Part shown: positions 25,986-35,413 of the stretch, piece after piece | Position numbering within the stretch: position 1 is the stretch's first letter | Layout of the letters: every line of letters starts with the position of its first letter | DNA from: Burkholderiales bacterium | Lineage (GTDB): Bacteria > Pseudomonadota > Gammaproteobacteria > Burkholderiales > WYBJ01 | Direction of reading: 5' to 3' | NCBI GenBank assembly: GCA_020848435.1 | Contig: JADLAC010000010.1 | Coordinates: 50,232 to 114,231, forward strand | DNA length: 64,000 nt | The notes under the pieces: model-generated | The model's input: only the letters and a program-made list of their open reading frames with translations | Databases searched by the model: none | What the model was told of the DNA's origin: nothing | Made by a program: the position numbers and the translations under genes

Positions 25986-27737
25986 ATGTTGGTTGCCGCC
26001 TCATTGCTCGCGCGCGCTTCGCTGGTCGTGCTGGTCTTGCTCGCGCCCGCGGGTAGCGCGGCCGAAGGCGAGTTCGCGGTGCGCATCCAGGCCCCCGAGA
26101 GGCTGCGCGAGATCCTCGTTCAGCATCTGGAGATTTCGCGCTGGCAGGGCCACGAGCGGATGGATGCGGCGGAATTCAAACGCCTCTATCGCAATGCGCC
26201 CAAGGAGATCGCCGATCTGCTCGCGACCGAAGGCTACTACCGGCCGGTGATCGAATCGGCGCTGGACGAATCGGCCGGTCGCCTGCTCGCCCGCTTCACG
26301 ATCGATCCGGGCGAGCCCGTGCAGGTGGCCTCGGTGCAGATCGAGGTGACCGGCGCGCTGCCGGCGCACGATCCCGATGCGGGACGCAAGATCGAGCGGC
26401 TGCGAGCGGCGTGGCCGCTCGCAGCCGGCGCGGTGTTTCGCCATGCCGAGTGGGAACAGGGCAAGCGCGGCTTGCTGCGCTCGCTCGCGCTCGACCGCTA
26501 CCCGCTGGCGGCGATCGCCAAGAGCGAGGCGATCGTCGATCCCGGCAAGCGTACGGCGATTGTGAGCGTCGTGGTCGATAGCGGCCCGGCGGTGCGCTTC
26601 GGCGAGCTGCGAATCGAGGGCCTCGCCCGCTATCCTCGCAGCATCGTCGAGAACCTCAACCCGATCCGCGCCGGCGAGGCGTACTCGAACCTCCAGTTGC
26701 AGGAATTCCAGTCGCGGTTGCTCGACAGCGGCTATTTCACCAGCGTCACGGTGGACGCGGCGGCCGAGCCGAGCGGCGTTGCGCCCGTGCGCGTCTGGGT
26801 CGAGGAGCGTGAGGCGCGCCGTATCGCCTTTGGCATCGGCTATTCGACCGATACGGGAGCGCGCGTGCAAGCCGAATACCGCCAGCTCAACCTGCTGGAG
26901 CACGGATTGCAGCTCGGTGCGCGCGTGAAGCTCGAATCGCGAGCCCGCTCGGCGCGCACGGATCTGTTCTTTCCCACCGATGCCACGGGCTATCGCCATC
27001 GACTCATCGCGGAAACCGAGCGCAAGGACGTGCAGGGCACCGAGACCGACAAGGTGGTGCTGACCGCGGGCCGAGCGCGCCGCCGTGGCGACATAGAGAC
27101 CGACGTTTCGATCAACTACATCGCCGAAGAAGAGCGCATCGCCGGCATCGGGCGCGAATCGCGCATGGCGCTCACGGGCAACTGGTCCTATACCATTCGG
27201 CGCACCAACCACCCGCTGTTCCCCGACCGGGGCTATCTGCTCAACGTCCAGCTTGGCGGTGCTCCGGGCATTCTGGTTGCGGAACAATCGTTTTTTCGCA
27301 TCTACGGCCGCTCGGTGCACTATTTCAAGATGGGCGAGCAGGGCGTGCTCAGCGTGCGCGCGCAGCTCGGTGCCGTGCTGTCCCGAGGCACGAGCGACGT
27401 ACCTTCGGATTTCCGCTTCCGCACCGGCGGCGACCAGAGCGTGCGGGGCTACGCCTTCGAGAGCCTCGGCGTGCGCCGGGGCAGCGCGGTCGTCGGCGGC
27501 CGTGCGCTCGCGCTCGCCGGTGCCGAGTACACTCACTGGATCAACGAAGACTGGGGTGCGGCTGTCTTCGTCGACGCCGGCAATGCGGCCGACGACTTCC
27601 GCGGCTTCCATCTCGCGCAGGGCTACGGCGTCGGTGCGCGCTGGCGCAGCCCGGTCGGCCCGCTGAACCTGGATCTCGCCTACGGCGCCGATGCGCGCAA
27701 GCTGCGGCTGCATTTTTCGGTCGGGCTCGCGTTCTGA
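25986..27737 (+). CDS. tamA: Autotransporter assembly factor TamA (Omp85 family)
   Basis: A 583-residue outer-membrane protein. Signal peptide 1-26 (ending GSAAEG), then POTRA-like domains to about residue 270 (VQVASVQIEVTGALP; VRFGELRIEGLARYP), then a 16-strand barrel domain ending in the typical terminal aromatic (HFSVGLAF). The barrel carries the Omp85 motif region FRTGGDQSVRGYAFESLG. TamA partners with TamB to insert outer-membrane proteins or transport lipid. tamB begins 3 nt after its stop, so the pair is one operon. Confidence 0.93.
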   Translation: MLVAASLLARASLVVLVLLAPAGSAAEGEFAVRIQAPERLREILVQHLEISRWQGHERMDAAEFKRLYRNAPKEIADLLATEGYYRPVIESALDESAGRLLARFTIDPGEPVQVASVQIEVTGALPAHDPDAGRKIERLRAAWPLAAGAVFRHAEWEQGKRGLLRSLALDRYPLAAIAKSEAIVDPGKRTAIVSVVVDSGPAVRFGELRIEGLARYPRSIVENLNPIRAGEAYSNLQLQEFQSRLLDSGYFTSVTVDAAAEPSGVAPVRVWVEEREARRIAFGIGYSTDTGARVQAEYRQLNLLEHGLQLGARVKLESRARSARTDLFFPTDATGYRHRLIAETERKDVQGTETDKVVLTAGRARRRGDIETDVSINYIAEEERIAGIGRESRMALTGNWSYTIRRTNHPLFPDRGYLLNVQLGGAPGILVAEQSFFRIYGRSVHYFKMGEQGVLSVRAQLGAVLSRGTSDVPSDFRFRTGGDQSVRGYAFESLGVRRGSAVVGGRALALAGAEYTHWINEDWGAAVFVDAGNAADDFRGFHLAQGYGVGARWRSPVGPLNLDLAYGADARKLRLHFSVGLAF

Positions 27738-27739
27738 AC

Positions 27740-30700
27740 ATGCGCTGGAGGAAGGCTTGGCGCTGGGCGCTATGGGTCGGGGTCGCGGCTGCGATCGCGC
27801 TCGTGGCACTGGGCTGGTTCCTGACCACCGACTGGGCGCTGCGCTGGGCGCTCGCGCGGGCAGCCGATGCTGCCGGCGGCCGGCTCACCTTCGAAGGTGT
27901 GGCGCGAGCCGGTCTCGAAACGCTGCATGTCGAGCGCGTGCTCTATCGCGGAGAAGCGGTCGAGGTCGATGCGCGCGCGGTCAGGCTGAGCATATCGATC
28001 GCGTCGTTGCGCGATCGCCGGGTGCTCGTGCACGAGCTCGCGGCCGATGCCGTGCGCATAGCGATGAAGGACGCCGAAGCCGAGCCTGCGCGGTTGCCGC
28101 CAAGCTTGGCGCTGCCGGCGCGGTTCGAGGTCCGCGCGCTCAAGCTGCGGCGACTGGTGCTCGAACGCCCGCAGGGCGACATCGAGCTTGCGGGCATCGA
28201 TCTCGCGCTGCGCTACGACGCGGGCAGCTACGCGCTCGTGCTGCGCAGCCTCGACTCCCAGTGGGGCGCACTCGCCGGAAGCCTCCGCTTGGCCGGCGCG
28301 GCGCCCTTTCCGCTCGAAGGCATGTTCTCGTTGTCGCCGCGCGATCCGCGCCTAGGCAAGATCGCGCTCGCGCTCGCCGGCGAGCTTTCCGCGCTGGGTA
28401 TCGGCGCGGTCGGAGCGGTGCACGGATCGATCGCGCACGTGCAAGCGGCATGCGCGCCGTTCGCCGCTGGCACGCTGCTCGCCGTCGATGCCCGCATCGC
28501 GTCGCTCGATACCCGTGCCTGGTACGGCGCCGCGCCTCGTGCCCGGCTCGATATCGGCGTGAGCGCCGCCGTCGAGCGCTCGGCGCGCGCGCGCGGGCGC
28601 TTGCACGCGATCAACCGCGAGCCCGGTGCTGCCGCGGCGGGGCGGGCGCCGATCGTGACGGCGAGCGCCGGCTTCGAGGGCAGCGGCACGTCCTGGCGGC
28701 TGCACGATATCGATGTCGATGCCGGGCGCACGGGCCGGCTCCGCGGCGAGGCCAAGGTAGAGGCGCAAAGCGTAATCGGCGCCCTCGCGGTGCGCCGGCT
28801 CGATCTTCGAACCCTGCACGAGCGCTTGCACGCCACCGCAATGGCGGGGCCGATCCAGATCGACGCGAACCCCGATCGCGTGTTGCTGCGTGGCGCGTTG
28901 GAGCAGCCCGGCAGTCGAATCGCGTTCGCTGCTCGCTACAGCACCGGCCGCATCGAGATCGAATCGGCGCGCTGGCGCGGTGCCGCGGGCGAGCTCAACT
29001 TGCAGGGTACGATGCAAACGGCGGCGCCCTACGCGTTTCAGGCGAGCGGGACGGCACGCGGCCTCGATCCATCTCGTTTGGGCGACTATCCGGCCGCGGC
29101 CATCAACGCCCGCTTCGATGGCCGCGGGCAGGTCGAGCCGATCGACGTGGCGCTGGCGCTTGCCATCGACGACGGCCGCTACCGCGGGCACGTGCTCAGC
29201 GGGGCCGGACGCTTACATTACCAGCCGAATCGCATCAGCGAGGTCGACATGGCGCTGCGGCTTGCGAACGCGCGGCTCGATGTGCGCGGCAGCTTCGGCG
29301 CGAGCGCCGACAGCCTCGGCTGGAGCGTGCACGTGCCGGAGCTCGGAAAGCTGCACGCCCGCGCGGCTGGCAGGCTCAAGGCTGCCGGCACGTTGCGCGG
29401 TGCATGGCGTGCGCCGGCCCTCGACTTCGACCTCGATTCCACGGGACTACGCTGGGGTGAAGGCATGGCCGCCGCGCGCCTCGCCGGCCGCGGCGCTCTG
29501 GCCGAGGGGCTCGATGGGCGCGTCGACATCGCGCTCGATGCCACCGGCATTCGGCTCGGAGAGATCGACATTGCTCGCGGCCGGGTGAACGTCGCCGGCA
29601 CGCGCGCTCGCCACGAAGCGAGCCTGACGGCAAGCGCTCGCGGCTACGAATTCGACGCGCGTGCTGCGGGCGCTCTCGTGGACGGTCCGCTCTGGCAAGG
29701 GATCCTTCGCGCCTTCGAGCTGCGTGGACCGATCGCGACCCGGCTCGAGCAACCAGTCGACATCGTGGCGGGCGCCTCGGCCGTGCGCATCGGAGCTGCG
29801 CGCTTGCGCCTCGGCGCGGGGACGATCGAAGTGGCGAGCTTCGATTGGGGCCCCGGCCGATTGGCGAGCCGCGGCGCGCTGTCAGGCATTGCGCTCGACG
29901 CGCTGCGCCCAGTGCTGAGCCTGCCGCCGGCGCTGGGCACGCTGGTCGTGGCGGGGGCGTGGGATGTCGAGCTGGCGGATTCGCTGAGCGGCAGCATGAG
30001 CCTGCGCCGCGAAGCCGGTGACATCATGCTTCCCGGGTCGCCGCCGCTCGCGGCCAAGCTGCGCGCGCTGGCCATCGATGCACGCGGCGAAGGCGCGCAG
30101 ATCGTGCTGCGCGCGGAGCTGGATTCGGCGACCTTCGGGCGGGTCGAAGCGCGCGGGACGACACGCGCGAGCCGGCGTGGAGGATCTTGGGGCGTGGCCG
30201 GCGATGCGCCGATCGATGTGCGCGTGAGCGCGCACATGCCCGCGCTCGCCTGGACGCGTCCGTGGCTCGAAGGACGCGCTTCGCTCGAGGGGCGCGCGGA
30301 GCTCGCCATGCACGCGGGCGGGACGCTCGCGCAGCCGTATTACGCAGGTGAGCTGCGCGCCTCCGACCTGGCGCTGGGGTTGGCCGAGCTCGGAGTGCAG
30401 CTCCGAAACGGCCGTCTCGATGCGCGCTTCGACGGCCAGGATCTCGTGCTTCGGACGTTGCGATTCGAAACCGGCGACGGCGTGCTGACTGGGAGCGGCA
30501 AGGCGAGCCTGGTGCCCGGCAGGCTCGCCGCGCACGTCACGCTGGATGCGACCCGGCTTCCGCTGTTGTCGCGTCCCAATCGGCTGGTGGTGGTGAGCGG
30601 ACAAGCGTCGCTCGCGTGGGATGCGAGCCAGTTGCGCGCCCGCGGACGAGTTACGGCCGAGCGGGGTTTGATCGAGCTACCCCGCGCCGACACGCCATCG

Positions 30701-31462
30701 CCGAGCCGCGATGTGTTAGTGCTGGGAACGAAGCCCGCCGCCGTACGCGACATGAAGCTGCAAGCGGAATTCGCCCTCGACCTCGGCAAGGATTTCGTCG
30801 TGCGCGGCCGCGGCATCTCGACCCGGCTCGCGGGCACCTTGCACGCCGCGCTGGCGCCCGATGGAAGGCCGGTCTTGAACGGCACGCTGCGGGCCGTCGA
30901 CGGCACCTATTCGGCGTTCGGACAAAAGCTCGCCATCGAGCGCGGCACGCTCACCTTCGTCGGGCCGGTGGAGAATCCGGCGCTCGATATCCTGGCGGTG
31001 CGCAAGACCGCCTCGGTCGAGGTCGGGGTCGCGATTGGCGGCAGCGCGTTGCTGCCGCGGATCCGGCTGGTATCGACCCCACCCATGGCGGATGCCGACA
31101 AGCTCGCCTGGCTCACCTTGGGCCACGGGCTCGATCAGACCGGCGGCAACGAAGCGGCGGCATTGCAGGCAGCCGCGCAGGCGTTGCTCGCGCGCGGCGC
31201 CGATCCGAACACCCAAGCGTCGCTGGCGAGCCGTCTCGGGCTCGATGAATTGTCGCTCGGCACGGTGAGCGCCACCGGCGAACGCGTGGTCAGCGTCGGT
31301 AAACGGCTCGCATCGAACGTGTACATCGGATTCGAGCGCGGCGTGACCGGCGCCGTGAACGTGATCAGGGTGACGTACGACCTGTCGCGGCGCTGGTCGG
31401 TGCAGGCGCGGGCCGGGACCGAAAACGCGCTCGACCTGTTCTACACGCTCGGATTTCGCTGA
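27740..31462 (+). CDS. tamB: Translocation/assembly module protein TamB (AsmA-like, DUF490)
   Basis: A 1240-residue inner-membrane-anchored periplasmic protein. One N-terminal transmembrane segment (about 9-30) is followed by a very long beta-taco or hydrophobic-groove body and a C-terminal TamB/DUF490 domain (about 900-1240) ending with DLFYTLGFR. TamB spans the periplasm and contacts TamA; recent work implicates it in phospholipid transport. Length and context match the family. The gene's stop codon lies inside a perfect hairpin shared with the convergent neighbour. Confidence 0.93.
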   Translation: MRWRKAWRWALWVGVAAAIALVALGWFLTTDWALRWALARAADAAGGRLTFEGVARAGLETLHVERVLYRGEAVEVDARAVRLSISIASLRDRRVLVHELAADAVRIAMKDAEAEPARLPPSLALPARFEVRALKLRRLVLERPQGDIELAGIDLALRYDAGSYALVLRSLDSQWGALAGSLRLAGAAPFPLEGMFSLSPRDPRLGKIALALAGELSALGIGAVGAVHGSIAHVQAACAPFAAGTLLAVDARIASLDTRAWYGAAPRARLDIGVSAAVERSARARGRLHAINREPGAAAAGRAPIVTASAGFEGSGTSWRLHDIDVDAGRTGRLRGEAKVEAQSVIGALAVRRLDLRTLHERLHATAMAGPIQIDANPDRVLLRGALEQPGSRIAFAARYSTGRIEIESARWRGAAGELNLQGTMQTAAPYAFQASGTARGLDPSRLGDYPAAAINARFDGRGQVEPIDVALALAIDDGRYRGHVLSGAGRLHYQPNRISEVDMALRLANARLDVRGSFGASADSLGWSVHVPELGKLHARAAGRLKAAGTLRGAWRAPALDFDLDSTGLRWGEGMAAARLAGRGALAEGLDGRVDIALDATGIRLGEIDIARGRVNVAGTRARHEASLTASARGYEFDARAAGALVDGPLWQGILRAFELRGPIATRLEQPVDIVAGASAVRIGAARLRLGAGTIEVASFDWGPGRLASRGALSGIALDALRPVLSLPPALGTLVVAGAWDVELADSLSGSMSLRREAGDIMLPGSPPLAAKLRALAIDARGEGAQIVLRAELDSATFGRVEARGTTRASRRGGSWGVAGDAPIDVRVSAHMPALAWTRPWLEGRASLEGRAELAMHAGGTLAQPYYAGELRASDLALGLAELGVQLRNGRLDARFDGQDLVLRTLRFETGDGVLTGSGKASLVPGRLAAHVTLDATRLPLLSRPNRLVVVSGQASLAWDASQLRARGRVTAERGLIELPRADTPSPSRDVLVLGTKPAAVRDMKLQAEFALDLGKDFVVRGRGISTRLAGTLHAALAPDGRPVLNGTLRAVDGTYSAFGQKLAIERGTLTFVGPVENPALDILAVRKTASVEVGVAIGGSALLPRIRLVSTPPMADADKLAWLTLGHGLDQTGGNEAAALQAAAQALLARGADPNTQASLASRLGLDELSLGTVSATGERVVSVGKRLASNVYIGFERGVTGAVNVIRVTYDLSRRWSVQARAGTENALDLFYTLGFR

Positions 31463-31485
31463 TCGCGGCGGCGCGCCGCGATCAG
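31459..31485. terminator. 12-bp perfect hairpin overlapping both convergent stop codons
   Basis: CTGATCGCGGCG (31459-31470), loop GCG, CGCCGCGATCAG (31474-31485). It contains the tamB TGA (31460-31462) and the complement of the TGA of the minus-strand gene (31482-31484). It is very stable and bidirectional by symmetry. No U-tract. Confidence 0.65.
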
Positions 31486-32003
31486 TTCAGCTTGTGCTCC
31501 GCGCCTGCCGGCAACGGCGCGGGCGGCTGCTGCTGCGGATCGAGCGCCATGTCCCAGTCGGTCTTGCGCACGACGCCCTGGATCAAGCCGATGAACGAGT
31601 GCAGCAGCATCGCGTCCATGACGAGGTCCATGCCCTGGCCTGTGCTCGGGTGGAGCGAGATCACTGCGTTGCCGCGCCCATCGGGCCGGGCGCGCAATCG
31701 CGTGACCAGCGCCGGCTCCGCGCCCAGGGGCAGCGTGCTGGGCGTCTGATAAGGCGTGGTGAAGTCGGCGCCTCGCACGGCCTTGTCGTGCTCGAACTCG
31801 ATCAGCGCCTTGCGCACGGTCGGATCGGCGTGCGTGCGCGCTTCGCCCACGACTTCGGTCACCTTCATCAGCACCGGCCAGAGGCCCTTGACGAAGCGGC
31901 GCGTGAGCCAGAAGCGCAGCTCGGCGCCGCCGTCGGTGGAAACGCGCAGCAGCAATCTGTCCTGCTCGTGTTGATACTCGATGCGAATCTGATGCAGCCG
32001 CAT
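31482..32003 (-). CDS. Conserved hypothetical protein, betaproteobacterial type
   Basis: A 173-residue soluble protein with no signal peptide and no recognised catalytic motif. Features: an N-terminal beta-rich stretch (IRIEYQHEQDRLLLRVST), ELRFWLTRRFVKGLWP, a central SLHPSTGQGMDLVMDAMLLHSF and a Pro/Gln-rich tail. It is convergent with tamB. Regular length and amphipathic patterning support a real gene, and similar uncharacterised proteins occur in Burkholderiales genomes by my recollection. No function can be proposed. Confidence 0.65.
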   Translation of the reverse strand: MRLHQIRIEYQHEQDRLLLRVSTDGGAELRFWLTRRFVKGLWPVLMKVTEVVGEARTHADPTVRKALIEFEHDKAVRGADFTTPYQTPSTLPLGAEPALVTRLRARPDGRGNAVISLHPSTGQGMDLVMDAMLLHSFIGLIQGVVRKTDWDMALDPQQQPPAPLPAGAEHKLN

Positions 32004-32431
32004 GTGTCGGTAGCTGGCCAGTGCTGCGGGACCGCTCGGCTGTGCCGGGGGTGACAGCAGCAGTTTGACACATACGGACGTTCATCCGCGAGCCTCGGTC
32101 GCATGGACCCGTGGGGGAATCAAGCAGGCGCACGCAGCAGGAAGCCCAAGGCATACGTCAGGGGAGCGCAAACCGGGCATCATCCGCCGGCGCCAGGGCG
32201 TTGCCGCTGGCGCGGCGCGTGCGTACACTGGCGACCAGGAAGGGTACGTTTTTCGGTCCGAGTCCCGCCATGCTAGCGACATTGAATGGCGCGTAGGCGC
32301 AGGCGCGGCGGGCGGGCCGCCACGTTGGCGCTGGCGCGCCGCCGCTGCCATGGGCAGCTCCCCTGGCGGGTGCGCCGCCGCCTCGCGCGAGACGGCGATC
32401 GGTCCGTCAGACCCGGCGGCCGCGGCGCGCC
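32004..32431. other. Gap of about 430 bp before a topoisomerase remnant
   Basis: Nothing recognisable in either strand. With the remnant that follows, the gap between intact genes is about 550 bp. Confidence 0.45.
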
Positions 32432-32551
32432 CAACTCGAGGACAGCATCGTCGCCGGCGAGATCGTCACCACCCTGATGGGCGACACGATCGAGCCGCGG
32501 CGCGCCTTCATCGAAACGAACGCCTTGGGCGAGCGTAACCCATCGGACTGA
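32432..32551 (+). pseudogene. C-terminal fragment of a GyrB/ParE type IIA topoisomerase
   Basis: Forty codons ending in TGA encode QLEDSIVAGEIVTTLMGD, then EPRRAFIETNALGERN. This matches the extreme C-terminus of GyrB/ParE (consensus TLMG(D/E).VEPRR.FIE.NAL.V.NLD). The rest of the roughly 800-codon gene is absent. The fragment ends 4 nt before the ATPase start. Confidence 0.6.
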
Positions 32552-32555
32552 CCGA

Positions 32556-35231
32556 TTGAGCGCACCGACACGCGATTGGTATCGCCTCGACAGCGGCCAG
32601 ATCGGCGCCGAGCTTAAGACCTCGCTCGAGCGCGGGCTCGGCGCGGCCGAAGCCGCCGAGCGGCTCGCGCGTGGCGGGCGCAACGAGCTGCGGGAGGGGA
32701 CCCGCCGCGGTCCCGTCGGCATCCTGCTCGCGCAGTTCACCGACTTCATGATCGTCGCGCTCGTGCTGGCCGCGATCGTGTCCGGATTGATCGGTGAAGC
32801 GCTCGATGCGATCGCGATCGTCGCCATCGTCGTCGTCAATGGCTTGATCGGCTTCGTTCAGGAATACCGCGCCGAGCGCGCGATGGCGGCCCTGCGCAGG
32901 CTCGCCGCTGCATCGGCCCAGGTCATCCGCGACGGCGCGGCCCGCCGGATCGAAGCCGCCGAGCTGGTGCCGGGAGACCTGATCGGGCTGGAAGCCGGCA
33001 ATGCGGTGCCCGCGGATGTGCGCATCATCAGGTCCGCCTCGTTGAGGGTTGACGAGGCAGCGCTCACCGGCGAATCGGTCGCCGTCGAAAAGCATGCGCG
33101 GGCGATCGACGGCCAGGTCGTGCTCGCCGATCGGCTCAACATGGCGCACAAGGGCACGACGGTGGTATACGGGCGCGCCCTCGCGGTCGTCGTGGCCACG
33201 GGCATGCGGACCGAACTGGGTCGCATCGCGTCCTTGTTGGAAGACGAAGCTACACCCGGCACGCCATTGCAACGGCGTCTGGCGCACTTCGGGCGCCGCC
33301 TCACCCTGGCCGCGCTCGCCCTGTGCGCGCTCGTCTTCGTCCTCGGCGCGGCCCGCGGCGAGCCGATCGCGCTCATGTTTCTCACCGCGGTGAGTCTCGC
33401 CGTGGCCGCGATACCGGAGGCCTTGCCTGCCGTCGTCACGATCGCGCTCGCTTTCGGCGCGCGCGCCATGGTTCTCCACAACGCGTTGATTCGTCGCTTG
33501 CCGGCGGTGGAAACCTTGGGCTCAGTGACGTTCGTGTGCTCCGACAAGACCGGCACATTGACCGAGAATCGCATGCGGGCGGAGCGCATCGAGGTCGACC
33601 CGGAGATCCGCTGCGATCTCGCCGGCCTGGCGCTCGAGGTGCAGGATAGACGATTGCTCTTCGCGGGCTTGGCGCTGAGCAACGATGCCGAGCGCGCGGC
33701 GGACGGCGCTGCGACCGGCGATCCGACCGAGCTGGCATTGCTCGACGTTGCGACCGCGGCGGGCTTCGATAAGCACGCGCTCGAGCGTTGCCACCCTCGG
33801 CTCGCCGAGCTGCCGTTCGACGCGGAGCGCAAGTGCATGACGACCTTCCATGCTTGGAACGAGTGCGTCATTGCCTACACCAAGGGTGCGCCGGAGCAGT
33901 TGCTGCCGCGCTGCCGCGCCCGCTTCGGCGCCGATCTGGCTCCGACTCAGCGCGCCGCCTTGCAGGCGCTCGCCGAGCGCATGGCGAGCGAAGGCCTGCG
34001 CGTGATGGCGATCACCTGCCGGCAATGGCCGTCGGTTCCGCCGCTGGCGACACCGGCGGCAATCGAAACGGATCTGACCTTTCTCGGCTTGATCGGCATG
34101 CTCGATCCGCCGCGTGCCGAGGCGCTTGATGCGGTCGCGACCTGCGTGGCGGCCGGGATCACGCCGGTCATGATCACGGGCGATCATCCGGCGACCGCGC
34201 GGGCCATCGCCGAACGAATCGGCTTGTTGCAGCCAGGCGCAGAGATCATGACTGGCGCGCGGATGAACAGCTTGACGCCCGCGGCGCTGCGCGAACGCGT
34301 AGCCGATATCCGCACTTATGCGCGTGTCGACCCGGCGCAGAAGATCGCGATCGTGCAGGCGCTGCAGAGCCGCGGCGAGCTCGTTGCCATGACGGGCGAT
34401 GGCGTGAACGACGCGCCGGCGCTAAAACACGCCGACATCGGTATCGCCATGGGGCGCGCCGGTACCGACGTGGCGCGAGAAGCCTCCGACATGGTATTGC
34501 TCGACGACAACTTCGCCACCATCGTCGCGGCGGTGCGCGAAGGCCGCCGTATTTACGACAACATCCGCAAGTTCATCCGCTTCGTGTTGGGCGGCAACTG
34601 GGGCGAGATCGTCACCATCGCGGGCGCCATGGCGCTCGCGTTGCCCGTGCCGTTGGCTCCAATTCACATCCTCTGGATCAACCTCGTTACCGATGGGCTG
34701 CCCGGGCTCGCGCTCGCATCGGAACACGCCGAAGCCGATGTCATGCGGCGCCCGCCACGCGCGCCCGACGAAAGCGTCTTCGCGCACGGCATGTGGCAGC
34801 ACATCCTGTGGGTCGGGCTGCTCATGGGCGCGCTGTGCATCGGGGTCCATATATGGTCGATCGAAACCCGGCAGGCGCATGGCCAGACGATGGTGTTTAC
34901 GCTGCTGACCTTCTGCCAGCTCTTCCACGTGCTCGGGGTGCGCTCCGAGCGCCGGTCCTTGTACGCGCGGGGCATGGCGTCCAATCGCCTGCTGCTGGCG
35001 GCGATCGGCCTGACGGCTCTGCTGCAACTCGTGGTGATCTACGCGCCGCCCTTGCACGCCGTATTCAAGACCGAGCCGCTCGCGCCCGCCGAGCTGGCGG
35101 CGTGCATCGGCTTGGCGAGCCTGGTATTGGCGGGCGTCGAAGTCGAGAAATGGCTGCTGCGCCGGGGTCTGATCTACCGCGCCGAGCGCCGCCACGCGGC
35201 CGGGGAATCGCCATCGATCGTCAAGCGCTGA
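32556..35231 (+). CDS. Cation-transporting P-type ATPase, Ca2+ (P2A)-like
   Basis: An 891-residue full-length P-type pump. Actuator motif TGES (DEAALTGESVAVEK), phosphorylation loop CSDKTGTLTENRM, nucleotide-binding KGAPEQLL, hinge TGDGVNDAPALKHADIGIAMG. M4 has the calcium-type PEALP motif, and M6 has LWINLVTDGLPGLAL, where Asn, Thr and Asp match Ca2+ site ligands of SERCA/PMR1 pumps. About ten membrane helices are expected. The TTG start aligns with the family N-terminus (cation ATPase N domain), but its Shine-Dalgarno is weak. Na+ or Mn2+ transport by relatives is an alternative. Confidence 0.9.
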   Translation: MSAPTRDWYRLDSGQIGAELKTSLERGLGAAEAAERLARGGRNELREGTRRGPVGILLAQFTDFMIVALVLAAIVSGLIGEALDAIAIVAIVVVNGLIGFVQEYRAERAMAALRRLAAASAQVIRDGAARRIEAAELVPGDLIGLEAGNAVPADVRIIRSASLRVDEAALTGESVAVEKHARAIDGQVVLADRLNMAHKGTTVVYGRALAVVVATGMRTELGRIASLLEDEATPGTPLQRRLAHFGRRLTLAALALCALVFVLGAARGEPIALMFLTAVSLAVAAIPEALPAVVTIALAFGARAMVLHNALIRRLPAVETLGSVTFVCSDKTGTLTENRMRAERIEVDPEIRCDLAGLALEVQDRRLLFAGLALSNDAERAADGAATGDPTELALLDVATAAGFDKHALERCHPRLAELPFDAERKCMTTFHAWNECVIAYTKGAPEQLLPRCRARFGADLAPTQRAALQALAERMASEGLRVMAITCRQWPSVPPLATPAAIETDLTFLGLIGMLDPPRAEALDAVATCVAAGITPVMITGDHPATARAIAERIGLLQPGAEIMTGARMNSLTPAALRERVADIRTYARVDPAQKIAIVQALQSRGELVAMTGDGVNDAPALKHADIGIAMGRAGTDVAREASDMVLLDDNFATIVAAVREGRRIYDNIRKFIRFVLGGNWGEIVTIAGAMALALPVPLAPIHILWINLVTDGLPGLALASEHAEADVMRRPPRAPDESVFAHGMWQHILWVGLLMGALCIGVHIWSIETRQAHGQTMVFTLLTFCQLFHVLGVRSERRSLYARGMASNRLLLAAIGLTALLQLVVIYAPPLHAVFKTEPLAPAELAACIGLASLVLAGVEVEKWLLRRGLIYRAERRHAAGESPSIVKR

Positions 35232-35332
35232 TCTGGGGCCAGCCTGCTCGGAAGCCCGATGATCGGGCAACAATGTACCGCGCAAGCGCAGCATCCATCG
35301 GTTCGGAGACGCTGCCCAGCGATGCGGTTCTG

Positions 35333-35338
35333 TATAAT
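35333..35338 (+). promoter_or_regulatory. Consensus -10 box upstream of first UGSC gene
   Basis: A perfect TATAAT preceded directly by TG, 75 bp before the ATG at 35414. No good -35 element at 16-18 bp. Likely start point of the UGSC-1 operon. Confidence 0.35.
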
Positions 35339-35413
35339 CGTCGCGAGGCTATTCACAAACACACCGGCGGACCCTGTCTTGGCGTTCGCCAATCTCGCTA
35401 GGAGCGATCAACC

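Noticed and set aside
27691..29460. 589-codon open frame overlapping tamA-tamB
   Set aside because: It is an arginine/alanine-rich shadow of tamB. tamB itself has full-length family similarity.
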